This document shows, in pieces, positions 1-8,767 of a DNA stretch of 64,000 nt; position 1 is the first letter of the stretch, and each line of letters begins with the position of its first letter. Origin of the DNA: Myxococcus stipitatus (lineage in GTDB: Bacteria; Myxococcota; Myxococcia; Myxococcales; Myxococcaceae); contig NZ_JAKCFI010000010.1 in assembly GCF_021412625.1 (NCBI RefSeq), positions 248,001-312,000 on the forward strand, read 5' to 3'. Both the position numbers and the translations under genes were made by a program. Under the pieces are notes generated by a model. It was not told the origin of the DNA. It saw only the letters and a program-made list of their open reading frames with translations, and did not search any database.

Positions 1-1023
1 CCTCAGCGCCCGTTGCTCGATGAGTCGCCAGGACAGGACTCCCAGCAGCCAGATCAGCGGCACTGCCAGCGCCGCGTTCCACCACCACGGCGTAGGGCCG
101 CCCATCCACGCCGCGACTGTCTGTTGCACGGGGAATGCGTAGATGTAGACGCCGTACGAGATGTCTCCGCGTCGCCCGAAGTTCGCGAGCCGGCTGGGGA
201 GGAAGGCGAGGTAGAGCACGAGATACGCGCCGAAGGAGCCCATCGCCACGCGGAGCCCCGTACCCATCATCGCCGTCACGATGAGGACCGCGGCGCTGAG
301 CAATGCGAGCCAGGGATTCATGCGGACCCGGTCCCTCCAGAGGTAGAGGACGAGCCCTCCACCGAAGTAGAGGCCCAGCTCCGGCCAGAAGCCCAGCCGA
401 CCGATGTGCAGGAGGGACATTCCGGCCGTCAGCGCCCACGCCACGAGCGCCCATGCGCGGCGCAGCAGCTTCGCCCGGCCGAGCGCGAGGACGAGGAGGT
501 AGAAGCCCACCTCGTACTTCAGCGTCCAGAGCGAGCCGTTCACCGCGCCGACGTACACGTTCGTCTCGAACACGCCGGGCAGCGTCCACTGCGGTTCGAC
601 GAGCAGGAGGTTGCGCGCGAGGAAGGTATAGGTGGCGGTGGCCGTGAAGTACTCCTTCAGCGGGAGCGTGGTCACCGCGCCGCCCAGCAGGAGTGCGGTC
701 GCCAGCAGGGACACCGCGAGCCCCGGGAAGATGCGCAGCGCCCGCGCCTGGAGGAACGCGCGTGTATCGGGCGTGCGCTCCCAGCTCCGGGTGATGAGCA
801 GCCCGCTGATGACCAGGAACACGGCCACACAGACGATTCCCAGACTGACCTGCCCGTGGCTGAACCCCGTCAGCGGCTCCGGCGTGCCCTTGGGGCCCTC
901 TCCCAGCGGAAACGCATGACTGACGATGACACCCGTGGCCGCGGCAAAGCGCAGGAAGTCCAGGTTGTTGCCGCGGCCCTCGAGGCACTCGCGCAAGGTG
1001 GGGCGGGGCGGAGGCGTCGTCAT
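1..1023 (-). CDS. Acyltransferase family 3 membrane protein (partial, C-terminus off the window)
   Basis: Reading the minus strand from the ATG at 1023 gives an uninterrupted frame to the window edge, so the stop codon lies outside. The N-terminal stretch contains NNLDFLRFAAATGVIVSHAF, the typical first membrane segment and His motif of acyltransferase-3 (OafA/YrhL-like) proteins, and many hydrophobic segments follow. These inner-membrane enzymes transfer O-acetyl or other acyl groups to sugars of LPS or exopolysaccharide. The ATG overlaps the stop of the upstream glycosyltransferase (ATGA), so it is the distal gene of a four-gene polysaccharide-decoration operon. Substrate unknown. Confidence 0.85.
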   Translation of the reverse strand, partial: MTTPPPRPTLRECLEGRGNNLDFLRFAAATGVIVSHAFPLGEGPKGTPEPLTGFSHGQVSLGIVCVAVFLVISGLLITRSWERTPDTRAFLQARALRIFPGLAVSLLATALLLGGAVTTLPLKEYFTATATYTFLARNLLLVEPQWTLPGVFETNVYVGAVNGSLWTLKYEVGFYLLVLALGRAKLLRRAWALVAWALTAGMSLLHIGRLGFWPELGLYFGGGLVLYLWRDRVRMNPWLALLSAAVLIVTAMMGTGLRVAMGSFGAYLVLYLAFLPSRLANFGRRGDISYGVYIYAFPVQQTVAAWMGGPTPWWWNAALAVPLIWLLGVLSWRLIEQRALR

Positions 1024-1976
1024 GGATGGAGGTGGGGATAGGGGCCCTGGAGTTGGGCCCACCGGCTCGCGAGCACGAACAGGATTTCCCGCAGGGAGTC
1101 GCCGCGAAGCGCGAGCACGGGACTGGAGAGCCCGGCGCCGAGCAGCCGCGCGCAGGCCTTCCATCGGTGGAGTCCCGTGGACTTCTGGCCCAGATAGCGT
1201 GCCCGCAGTGTCTGCTCGCTGCGCACCACGCCCACGATGAGCCGCAGGAAATAGCGCGTCTCGAAGCGGGTGCTCGGGATGAGATGCCACACCTTCAGGG
1301 TGGGCGCATAGACGCGGCGATGACCCGCCCTGCCGAGCAGGAAGCCGAACTCGATGTCGCCTCCGCTCAAGAGCTGCTTGCCGAGCCGGTCCGGCATGAG
1401 TTGCTCGGGCGTCTGCCAGGGCACCGCCTCCAGGAAGGCGGCGCGGCGCAGCCACAGTCCGGCGCCAATCGTCGGAGCCAGCGTGGCATCCGCCCCGAAA
1501 TCGATGGGGGCATCCCCCAATCGATGGTTGATGGCGAGCAGGTGCTCCCGACGTGCGATGCTCGGAGTGGGGGGCGTTTCGTAGCGCGGATAGAGGCGCG
1601 AGACGACGCCTCCGACGCTCGCGTCCTCGAATGCCGCCAGCCCATCCGTGACGAAGTTCGATTCGGGGACGTTGTCGTCGTCCAGGAAGCAGACGATGTC
1701 CCGTCGCGCGCTCAGGATTCCGCAGAGCCGTGCGAAGAGCAGTCCCTGCCGGGGCTCGGCGACGACCCGCACCTCGACGCCGCGGCGACGCAGTCCCGCG
1801 ACCGCGTTGCTTTCCTCCACGACTCGCGCGGTGCCGTCGGTCGAATTGTTGTCCACGACCACCACCTCGAAGCACTCGCTCGCCGCCTGTTGCTCGAGCA
1901 GGGCTTGCAAGGGCGCCTCGACGCGCCTCGCGCCGTTGTAGGTGGGGATGACGAAGGTGACGCCGGGCAGGGTCAT
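1020..1976 (-). CDS. Glycosyltransferase family 2
   Basis: 318 aa. The N-terminus carries VTFVIPTYNGARRVEAPL, the GT-A nucleotide-binding strand of GT2 enzymes, followed by the acidic CFLDDDNVPE segment that binds the metal-nucleotide-sugar. It should add a sugar to a lipid-linked glycan on the cytoplasmic face. The frame stays open further upstream, but the ATG at 1976 overlaps the FkbM gene's stop as ATGA and starts directly before the conserved first strand, so it is preferred. Its own stop overlaps the next gene's ATG, showing tight translational coupling. Donor and acceptor cannot be told from sequence. Confidence 0.88.
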   Translation of the reverse strand: MTLPGVTFVIPTYNGARRVEAPLQALLEQQAASECFEVVVVDNNSTDGTARVVEESNAVAGLRRRGVEVRVVAEPRQGLLFARLCGILSARRDIVCFLDDDNVPESNFVTDGLAAFEDASVGGVVSRLYPRYETPPTPSIARREHLLAINHRLGDAPIDFGADATLAPTIGAGLWLRRAAFLEAVPWQTPEQLMPDRLGKQLLSGGDIEFGFLLGRAGHRRVYAPTLKVWHLIPSTRFETRYFLRLIVGVVRSEQTLRARYLGQKSTGLHRWKACARLLGAGLSSPVLALRGDSLREILFVLASRWAQLQGPYPHLHP

Positions 1977-2734
1977 GCGCGCGCCTCCGAACCGCGAGGT
2001 CGAGCCCAGAGCAGGCCGTTCTCCTGCCCCGTCCAGAGGCCCGGTGTGACCTCGTAACCCAGCCTGGCCAGCACCTGTTCGCACCAGTCCTTTCCGTCCG
2101 GATGTTCCCGGGTACGGTGCCACTCCAGGACGAGGGTGCGAATCTTCAATGCCGCGAAGCGCGGATCGCTCAGCAGCGCGTATTCGCCTCCCTCGATGTC
2201 CATCTTGAGCAGGTCGATGGGGTCGGGGCCGATGGTGTCGAAGAAGTCGCGCAGCGGCACCCGAAGCGCCCGCTCCGGGGGGACATCCACCGTAGAGGAG
2301 CGGCTCTCCGCGTCGAGCAGGCTGATCTCCCCCTGACCCACGCCGGCCGCCGCCCGGTGCAGCGTCACCCGCTGCTCCAACCCATTGAGCGCGACATTGC
2401 GCTCCAGCACGGCCAGATGGACGGGATGAGGCTCGAACGCAAGGACATGCGCGTGCGGATAGTGCCTGGCCCAGAACAGGAGGGAGTGGCCACAGTTGGC
2501 CCCGACATCGACGATGCGGCGCGTGGTGGCCACCTCGATGGCAAAGGGGGGCTGGTAGACCCTCGCGACGAACATCTCGTAGGCGGTGGCCAGGTCTTCG
2601 GCGGGAGGCGGGCGCAGCATGAGCCGCTCTCCCGAGCGCAGACGCAACGTCACCGCGCGTCCTCGAGGCAGGGCCCTCCAGGCGAGATAGCGCAGGTGAC
2701 TCAGCGGGGTCAGTTGGTCCCTCAGTCGGGGCAT
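1973..2734 (-). CDS. FkbM-family SAM-dependent methyltransferase
   Basis: 253 aa. SAM-binding motif I appears as VDVGANCGHS, an acidic residue follows in LAFEPHPVH, and the FkbM-typical LLKMDIEGGEY lies near residue 175. FkbM enzymes O-methylate sugars or polyketides; here the neighbours (GT2 and two acyltransferases) suggest a methylated surface sugar. A start at 2776 would overlap the upstream gene by 35 nt. The ATG at 2734 follows AGGA with proper spacing and lies 7 nt after the upstream stop, so it is chosen. Stop and next start overlap (ATGA). Confidence 0.85.
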   Translation of the reverse strand: MPRLRDQLTPLSHLRYLAWRALPRGRAVTLRLRSGERLMLRPPPAEDLATAYEMFVARVYQPPFAIEVATTRRIVDVGANCGHSLLFWARHYPHAHVLAFEPHPVHLAVLERNVALNGLEQRVTLHRAAAGVGQGEISLLDAESRSSTVDVPPERALRVPLRDFFDTIGPDPIDLLKMDIEGGEYALLSDPRFAALKIRTLVLEWHRTREHPDGKDWCEQVLARLGYEVTPGLWTGQENGLLWARPRGSEARA

Positions 2735-2741
2735 GGTGTTC

Positions 2742-3881
2742 CTAGGGAGCAGACTCGCGGCCTTCCATGTTGCCACGCAACCGGGGCGACTCGCCGAGGG
2801 TCCATCGCTCCAACATCACGTCCCTCAGCTTGAGGCACGGCTTCTCCACCGCGACGTAGGTCACACAGGACAAGCCCAGGGTCACTAGGAGGAATGCCAG
2901 CAGGTCCAGCCCCCAGGCCCCCAGGCTGAGCTCCAGCCTTTCGATGCCTCGCACTACGAGGCCATGCCAGAGGTATGCCCCGTAGGACAGGAGCGCCACC
3001 TGTTGGATGGCCCAACGGAGCCCTGGAGGGAGTTGGAGGGATTCGATTCCGATGAGCACACCGCCAAAGCCCACCGCGAGCCCGGCGTGAATCCACGGAT
3101 GGCCCGCGGCCGCGACGACCGCGCCATATCGCGCCACCGTTACCAGGAGCACGGCCGCGCCCAGGATGCCGCAGGCCATGCGCCAGGAACGGTGCCCCCC
3201 ATGCCAGATGGCCGTGGTCCGGGCGAGGAACACGCCGACGGCCAGGCCATCCAGGTGCTGGTCCGTGGACCAGAGGGCGCCCTCGGTGATGGCGAGCATG
3301 GACTTGTCCAATGGAAGCTCCGCCACGAAGAGCGCACGCGCCAGGATGCTCGCTCCCACGGGCAGGAGCCAGACCCAGGCGGGCCAGCGGCGGGCGCCTG
3401 GCGCGAAGGCCACCAGGGGCAGTGCGAGATAGAAGTGCTCCTCCACGCACAGCGACCAGCTCTGCACGAAGTCGCGCGGCATCGTGAAGTTCTGGAGGAA
3501 CACCGCGTAATGCCAGCCGCCGCCGAGGAAGGGCGTGCCCACGGTCCAGGGCTTGAGGGCGTAGAACGCGAGTACGACGAAGTAGAGTGGCAGGGTGCGC
3601 ATCCACCGCTTGAGCCAGAACGTGCGCAGCCGCGTGCCCGTGGGCGCGTCGTCGTCCGGCGCGAAGACCTGCCGGCCCACGAGATAGCCAGAGAGGACGA
3701 AGAAGAGGTTCACCCCCATCCAGCCATGCGCGAAGGCGAACCTCAGCGGCGTGGGCAGGGCCTCGTGGACGACCGCCGGAGCATGGAAGAGCAGCACCCC
3801 GAGGATGGCGCAGGCCCGGAGGACGTCCAGCCCATCCATGCGTCGAGCGGCGGGAGTGTGGAGGGCAGCCGGAAGAGGCAT
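2742..3881 (-). CDS. Acyltransferase family 3 (OafA/YrhL-like) membrane protein
   Basis: 379 aa polytopic membrane protein. RRMDGLDVLRACAILGVLLF at the N-terminus and GVNLFFVLSGYLVGRQ in the second segment are hallmark acyltransferase-3 motifs; the invariant His follows the first. It probably O-acylates a lipid-linked or secreted glycan at the inner membrane. First gene of the run acyltransferase, FkbM, GT2, acyltransferase, so the promoter should lie in 3882-4390. An internal ATG at 3839 just before MDGLDVL is an alternative start, and neither start has a clear Shine-Dalgarno. Confidence 0.88.
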   Translation of the reverse strand: MPLPAALHTPAARRMDGLDVLRACAILGVLLFHAPAVVHEALPTPLRFAFAHGWMGVNLFFVLSGYLVGRQVFAPDDDAPTGTRLRTFWLKRWMRTLPLYFVVLAFYALKPWTVGTPFLGGGWHYAVFLQNFTMPRDFVQSWSLCVEEHFYLALPLVAFAPGARRWPAWVWLLPVGASILARALFVAELPLDKSMLAITEGALWSTDQHLDGLAVGVFLARTTAIWHGGHRSWRMACGILGAAVLLVTVARYGAVVAAAGHPWIHAGLAVGFGGVLIGIESLQLPPGLRWAIQQVALLSYGAYLWHGLVVRGIERLELSLGAWGLDLLAFLLVTLGLSCVTYVAVEKPCLKLRDVMLERWTLGESPRLRGNMEGRESAP

Positions 3882-4390
3882 GGGGCGAGGGGCATTGTGG
3901 CTTCCACCTCGAAGACGTCAACAGGCGGTGAGGACGCGGGGCCTGGTCGCTGGGATGGTAGGGGCGCGCCATGGCCTGGTGAGACGCCATCGGGTTGCGC
4001 GACCGTGGGGTATCCCTCCGCGGCCCTGCGCGTTGAGTGCGTGCCACGTCCGCCGCTCCAGGCGACAGAGGCTTCGTGCAGGCACAGCCCGGCACGAACT
4101 CGCCGAGCCGTCGCCGCCCAGGAGGAGCTCGAGGTCATGCTCCGGGCTCCCTGGAGGAATGGTCGATTGCTCCGGGCAGGGTCATTCATGACAGGGGTCT
4201 GCCATGCCTTGGCAACCGTCGTCGCTGGGATGCTCAACCAGGATGAAGAAGTCCTGCGTCGGCGGACTCGCTGAGGCCGGCCGCCTGTCTCCCGGCGGTT
4301 CAGGCCCGAAGACTTCCCGACTGTCCTACAAGGACGTTCATTGACGCATCGTGACAGGGACCGTCACCATGGGCGCCGCGGCCCCTCCGT
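3882..4390. other. Divergent intergenic region, no supported gene
   Basis: About 509 bases between the minus-strand acyltransferase operon and the plus-strand phosphoglycosyltransferase gene. Short open frames exist on both strands, but none has a convincing ribosome-binding site, recognisable domain or family resemblance. The region must hold promoters for both directions; no -35/-10 or -24/-12 pair stood out clearly. Confidence 0.5.
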
Positions 4391-5878
4391 ATGATCACGT
4401 ACTTCGTCGCCTTCCTGGTCTCGCTGTTGGTCGCCCTGGCGCTCACGTACTTCGTGCGCAACCAGGCCCTGGCTTGGGGCTGGCTGGACCAGGCGAACTC
4501 GAGCCGCAAGGTCCATGTTCGACCGATTCCCCGGCTCGGGGGCGTGGGCATCGTCGCGGGCTTCTTCGCTCCGCTGTGCGCGCTGTTCCTCGTCGACTCC
4601 GGCGTGGGCTACCACTTCCGGCTCCACACGGACCTGGTCTCCGGCCTGTTCCTCGGGGGCGCGGTGATCGCCGCGCTGGGGCTCTATGACGACCTGCGCG
4701 GCGCGGGCGCGCGCCTCAAGTTCTCCGTGCAGTTCGCCGTGGCGTTCGGGCTCTACGCGCTGGGCTTCCGCATCGAGGTCATCGCCAATCCCTTCGGCCC
4801 GGAGCTGACGCTCGGCGCGCTGAGCCTGCCGTTCACCGTGCTGTGGATGGTCGGCGTGGTCAACGCGCTCAACCTCATCGACGGGCTCGATGGGCTCGCG
4901 GGCGGCGTCGCGTTCTTCGGCGTGGGCACCAACTTCATCCTGTCGCTCGCTCGGGGCGACGTGCTGATGTGCCTGCTGATGGCCGCGCTGGCGGGCGCCA
5001 TCCTCGGGTTCCTGGTGTTCAACTTCAACCCGGCCTCCATCTTCATGGGAGACACGGGCAGCATGTTCCTGGGCTTCGTGCTCGCCGCCGTGTCCATCAA
5101 GACGAGCACCAAGAGCGGCACCGCCGTCGCCATGCTCGTGCCCATCATGGCGCTGGGCCTGCCCATCATGGACACGCTGCTCGCCGTGGTGCGCCGCTCG
5201 CTGATGGGCCGCCCGCTGTTCAGCGCGGACAAGGAGCACATCCACCACCGCATCATGAACCGGCTGGTGCTCAGCCACCGCTCCACCGTGCTGGTGCTCT
5301 ATGCCCTGTGCGGCCTCTTCATGCTCGCGGCCCTGGGCCTCAACTTCGCCAACAGCGCCCAGAGCGCCCTGCTGCTGTGTGGCATGGGCGTGGTCATCTT
5401 CGTGCTCATGCGCAAGCTGGGCTACCTCGACCTGGGGCGCGCCGCCGACATGCAGCAGGTCCGCCAGCGCAACCTCCGCCTTCGCTCGCTCGTGAAGGAC
5501 GTCACCGCCGCCGTCCGCTCGGCGCCCTCGCTCCAGGCCGTCTGGGATGCCGTGCGCCCTCTCGCGGAGGGCCTCGAGGTGTCGCGCCTGGAGCTGCGCT
5601 TCCTCCAGGTCCGCGCGGACGCTCCCGCCGAAGGCATCGTGTTCGAGACCCAGCGCGCCACCGGCCTGTCCCTGCCTCACGAGGTCCGTCTGGACTTGAA
5701 GGAGGCGGAGGAGATGCTGGGCTCGCTCGTGCTGGCGTGGCGCGATGGTCGCGGCGCCATCAACCGGGACGAGGAGTTGGCCCTGGAGGTGGTGGCCGAC
5801 GCCGTGGCCGAGCGCGCCTCGCGGTTGATGGCCGTCGCGGAGCCGGAGCCCGGCCGCGTCGTCGCCCTGAGGCGGTGA
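4391..5878 (+). CDS. WecA/TagO-type UDP-sugar:undecaprenyl-phosphate sugar-1-phosphate transferase with C-terminal extension
   Basis: 495 aa. The first ~340 residues are a polytopic MraY/WecA-family enzyme, with NLIDGLDGLAGG near residue 160, FMGDTGSMFLG near 219 and the cytoplasmic HIHHR motif near 283. It should load a HexNAc-1-phosphate onto undecaprenyl phosphate and so start O-antigen or exopolysaccharide repeat synthesis. Residues ~345-495 form an extra soluble domain of mixed helix/strand character, reminiscent of a GAF fold but not firmly assigned; usual family members end near 330-370. The downstream nucleotidyltransferase-like gene starts 4 nt after the stop. Confidence 0.88.
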   Translation: MITYFVAFLVSLLVALALTYFVRNQALAWGWLDQANSSRKVHVRPIPRLGGVGIVAGFFAPLCALFLVDSGVGYHFRLHTDLVSGLFLGGAVIAALGLYDDLRGAGARLKFSVQFAVAFGLYALGFRIEVIANPFGPELTLGALSLPFTVLWMVGVVNALNLIDGLDGLAGGVAFFGVGTNFILSLARGDVLMCLLMAALAGAILGFLVFNFNPASIFMGDTGSMFLGFVLAAVSIKTSTKSGTAVAMLVPIMALGLPIMDTLLAVVRRSLMGRPLFSADKEHIHHRIMNRLVLSHRSTVLVLYALCGLFMLAALGLNFANSAQSALLLCGMGVVIFVLMRKLGYLDLGRAADMQQVRQRNLRLRSLVKDVTAAVRSAPSLQAVWDAVRPLAEGLEVSRLELRFLQVRADAPAEGIVFETQRATGLSLPHEVRLDLKEAEEMLGSLVLAWRDGRGAINRDEELALEVVADAVAERASRLMAVAEPEPGRVVALRR

Positions 5879-5882
5879 CGGC

Positions 5883-6914
5883 GTGACGGATTCCATCGCC
5901 CTCGTGGCGCTGCTGCGGGACTGGCCCTCCGCGCCGTCCCGCCCCGCGCCCGTGGGCAAGGAGGCCCTCGACTTCGTGCGCGCGGCCGTGCGCCATGGGC
6001 TCGCGGGCTTCGTGGCCCACGCGGTGGGGCAGGGGGGCTGGTCGCTGCCCGCGGAGGCGGGCGCGCTCCTGCGCCGCGAATCCCTCGCGGGCGCCGCGCG
6101 CAACATCCAGGTCAAGGCGCTGCTCCTGCGCGCCCTGGAGGTGCTCGCCGGCGAGGGCATCGTCCCCGTGGCGCTCAAGGGCTATGGGCTCGGCCTGCGG
6201 CTGTACCCCGACCCGCTCCAGCGCGCGACGCGCGACGTGGACCTGCTCGTGGGGCGCGAGCAGGTGGGCCCGGCGGTGCGCGCGCTCACGCGGCTGGGAC
6301 TCGCCACGCGGAGCCCGGACGCCGCGCGGCACGTCGAGGCGTCCGCGCACCACGTGGAGCTGGAAGGGCCCGCGGGGCTCGTGGAGCTGCACTTCCATGC
6401 GCTGTCCCCCTGGGGACACCCGTTGGAGGGTGACACGCTGCTCGCGCGCGCCGTGGAGGACGGGTTGGAGGGGCGACGGGTGCGGTGGCTGCGGCCCGAG
6501 GACGAGGCCGTGTACCTGTCACTGCACGCGGGCAACCACCTGCTCCAGCGCCTCGCGTGGGTGTTCGATTTGAAGCTGCTGGCGCTGCGTGGCCTGGACT
6601 GGCCTCGGGTGGTGGCCGCCGCGCGGGAGACGGGGCAGGCCCAGGCGGCGTGGTACGGCTGGGAGACGGCGCGTCGGCTCCTCGGAGCGCCAGTGCCCGA
6701 AGCGGCCCTGCGAGAGCTGGCGCCGCCCCTGTGGCAACGGACCGTGGCCGGGCGGCTCTTCACGGCGTCGCGCCTGGTGGACACGGAGCTGCTGAACAGC
6801 AAGCCCGCGTGGCTGGCGGCGAAGCTCCTGCTGGCTCCGAGCGGGCGCACCGTGGCGGCCTACTCGTTGCGACGGTTGCGGTCGCGGCTGTGGGGCCTCC
6901 AGCGCCGACCGTGA
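5883..6914 (+). CDS. NTP_transf_5-type nucleotidyltransferase-like protein
   Basis: 343 aa, GTG start 4 nt after the preceding stop. The core VALKGYGLGLRLYPDP followed by RATRDVDLLVGRE matches the uncharacterised nucleotidyltransferase family PF14907, with the paired acidic residues (DVD) of a polymerase-beta-like active site retained. Such proteins are common in exopolysaccharide clusters; their substrate is not established. A second, more divergent relative lies at 7691-8662. Co-transcribed with the phosphoglycosyltransferase, so a role in modifying a sugar or carrier lipid is plausible but inferred. Confidence 0.75.
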   Translation: MTDSIALVALLRDWPSAPSRPAPVGKEALDFVRAAVRHGLAGFVAHAVGQGGWSLPAEAGALLRRESLAGAARNIQVKALLLRALEVLAGEGIVPVALKGYGLGLRLYPDPLQRATRDVDLLVGREQVGPAVRALTRLGLATRSPDAARHVEASAHHVELEGPAGLVELHFHALSPWGHPLEGDTLLARAVEDGLEGRRVRWLRPEDEAVYLSLHAGNHLLQRLAWVFDLKLLALRGLDWPRVVAAARETGQAQAAWYGWETARRLLGAPVPEAALRELAPPLWQRTVAGRLFTASRLVDTELLNSKPAWLAAKLLLAPSGRTVAAYSLRRLRSRLWGLQRRP

Positions 6915-7052
6915 GGTGGGCCCAGGCATGAGGCGCTGGCTTCCGTGCGGAGCCCGAGGCGTCCTTCCCGCGGTGATGGACTCGCGCGTGCGCTTTCTTG
7001 GCGCGGGGACGGTGTTAGAGAGAAAGGCGAAGGGTTCGCGCGAGGCTCGGAC

Positions 7053-7559
7053 ATGGTCAGGATCCACACAGGTCGAAGCGAGCAGGAGTCGCGGAGCATC
7101 CTGGATGCCCACTCCCTCTCGGTCGGGCGTACGGCCTTCTTCTGGCCCTCGGGTGGGAACTGGGGCGGCGCTCATTCCAGGACGTACCAGACCCTCACCG
7201 AGGGCGGGCGGCTCCTCCTGCGCAAGCAGGCCACCGCGACGAACATTCCCTGGTTCGACACCTACGTCTCCATCCGGTTCATCCCTCGCGAGGATGGCGC
7301 CGAGCTCGAGCTGGATTCCCATGCCCGATTCCAGTGGGTGGGGACGCTCGGACTGGCCTCGCTCTGCGCCTTCTTCGCGATGGTGGCGCTCCTGTCCCCG
7401 GGGTTCGTGTCCGTGTCTCTCGCGGTGCTGACCGGGGCCGCCTCGGTGTTCTTCTGGCGAGGCATCCGGCGGCGCCGAGAGGCCGACCTGCGGCGGGTCT
7501 CCACGCACCTGCGCGCCTTGCTCGACGGCCGGGACGCCGCCGCTCCGGCCCCTGTGTGA
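7053..7559 (+). CDS. Hypothetical membrane protein
   Basis: 168 aa from the ATG at 7053; a longer start at 6945 is possible but runs through a stretch with poor coding character. No family recognised. The N-terminal half is soluble and polar (around HSLSVGRTAFFWPSGG). Two adjacent hydrophobic segments follow (around GLASLCAFFAMVALLSPGF and VSLAVLTGAASVFFW), then a basic, Arg-rich tail, suggesting a two-pass inner-membrane protein with cytoplasmic ends. It lies between the two NTP_transf_5 genes and is followed by a strong hairpin. Confidence 0.6.
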   Translation: MVRIHTGRSEQESRSILDAHSLSVGRTAFFWPSGGNWGGAHSRTYQTLTEGGRLLLRKQATATNIPWFDTYVSIRFIPREDGAELELDSHARFQWVGTLGLASLCAFFAMVALLSPGFVSVSLAVLTGAASVFFWRGIRRRREADLRRVSTHLRALLDGRDAAAPAPV

Positions 7560-7560
7560 A

Positions 7561-7578
7561 GAGGGGCCCGGCCCCCTC
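7561..7578 (+). terminator. Hairpin after the hypothetical membrane protein gene
   Basis: GAGGGG and CCCCTC arms around CCCGGC form a 6-bp all-GC-type stem starting 2 nt after the stop codon. No U-tract follows, so termination may be inefficient. Confidence 0.4.
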
Positions 7579-7690
7579 CTCCGGGGCCACCGTCTGTCCG
7601 GTGTCCATCAACCCTCCGTGACGGGGAGCCTCGGGTCGGGCACAGGCAGTCGTTGCAGGGCACAGGGTGGGCCCGTTAAAGGGGGCCCCC

Positions 7691-8662
7691 ATGTCGCTCA
7701 GCCTGCTCGACACGTTCCGCGTCCTCGCCTCGTTCGACCCACCGCGAGGCGCGCTCAAGGGCGCGCCCTGGGAGGCGTACGTGGACTGGGCCGTCGCCCA
7801 GGGCCTGGCGCCCCTGGCGGCCTACAACCTGGAGTACCGCCTGGGCGGCGGCGGCGCCCCCGAGTGGGCGAGGGACAGGCTGCTGTCCACCTATCAGGGC
7901 TCCGTCAACGACAACGTGATGAAGCTCGTCAACTTCAAGCAGATCGTCGACCAGCTCGAGGGCCGCAAGCTCGTCATGCTCGGCGGCGCCTCCTTCGCCG
8001 AGGCCGTCTACCCGCACGTCGGCTTCCGCCCCGTGCTCGACCTGCAGCTGCTCATGCGCCGCATGGACGTGGAGGGCTTCGCCGGCTACCTCTCCAACCA
8101 CGAGTTCAAGCCCGAGGCGGACACCGCCCACAGTGGCGCCGCGAAGGTCGTCTCCGACGGCCGCACCGCCATCTACCTCTACTCGGACATCCTCGGCCCC
8201 CAGCGCCGCGAGCAGACCGCCGGCATCCTCGAACGGGCGAAGCCCATGAAGGTCTACGGCCCCTCCATGTACCGGGCCGACCTGGAGGACTCGGTCCTGC
8301 TCGTGTGCCTCGAGCACGCGCGTCAGGGGTATGACGTACCCTGGCTGTCCTTCATCGACCTTCGCGAGCTCGTCACGGGCGCGAAGTGGATGGGCGGCAT
8401 CTACTCGCGCCCGCTCGACGTGCCGGCGCTGCTCGCCCGGGCCGCCGAGTGGCGCCTGGAGCGCGCCCTCTACACGTCGCTGTCCATCGTCGCCCGCCTG
8501 TTCCCCGAGGCCGCTCCGGACGCCACCGCCGCGCTGCCGCCGCTGCGCAGGGCCACGCGCGAGCTGCTGGACCGCACGGTGGTGGGTCCAGTTGGCACCC
8601 CCGGACGCACCTCGGCTCTCAAGGGCTTGGAAAGAGTGCGTCGTCTGCTCACGGGGCAGTGA
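7691..8662 (+). CDS. Divergent NTP_transf_5-like protein
   Basis: 323 aa from the ATG at 7691, which follows AAAGGGGG; a GTG at 7667 is in frame but less well placed. Overall layout resembles the gene at 5883: an N-terminal helical part, then KLVMLGGASFAEAVYP and a VLDLQLLMRR segment at the place of the acidic active-site motif. The second Asp of the DxD pair is replaced by Gln, so catalytic competence is doubtful. The helical C-terminal half contains an all-alpha region with EHARQGYDVPWLSFIDLREL. Likely a polysaccharide-cluster accessory protein. Confidence 0.6.
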   Translation: MSLSLLDTFRVLASFDPPRGALKGAPWEAYVDWAVAQGLAPLAAYNLEYRLGGGGAPEWARDRLLSTYQGSVNDNVMKLVNFKQIVDQLEGRKLVMLGGASFAEAVYPHVGFRPVLDLQLLMRRMDVEGFAGYLSNHEFKPEADTAHSGAAKVVSDGRTAIYLYSDILGPQRREQTAGILERAKPMKVYGPSMYRADLEDSVLLVCLEHARQGYDVPWLSFIDLRELVTGAKWMGGIYSRPLDVPALLARAAEWRLERALYTSLSIVARLFPEAAPDATAALPPLRRATRELLDRTVVGPVGTPGRTSALKGLERVRRLLTGQ

Positions 8663-8767
8663 GGCCGGCCGGCCGCCGTACGGTCAGAGGGGACGGGCTT
8701 TCTTTCAGAGCGCGTCCCGGCGTATGAGTTCCAGGCAGGAAACCTCCCCACTCCTGGGACTCTTTCA

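Noticed and set aside
3743-4237. Minus-strand frame of 164 codons in the divergent gap 3882-4390
   Set aside because: No ribosome site, no family resemblance, Ser/Pro/Arg-rich translation, and it overlaps the acyltransferase N-terminus.
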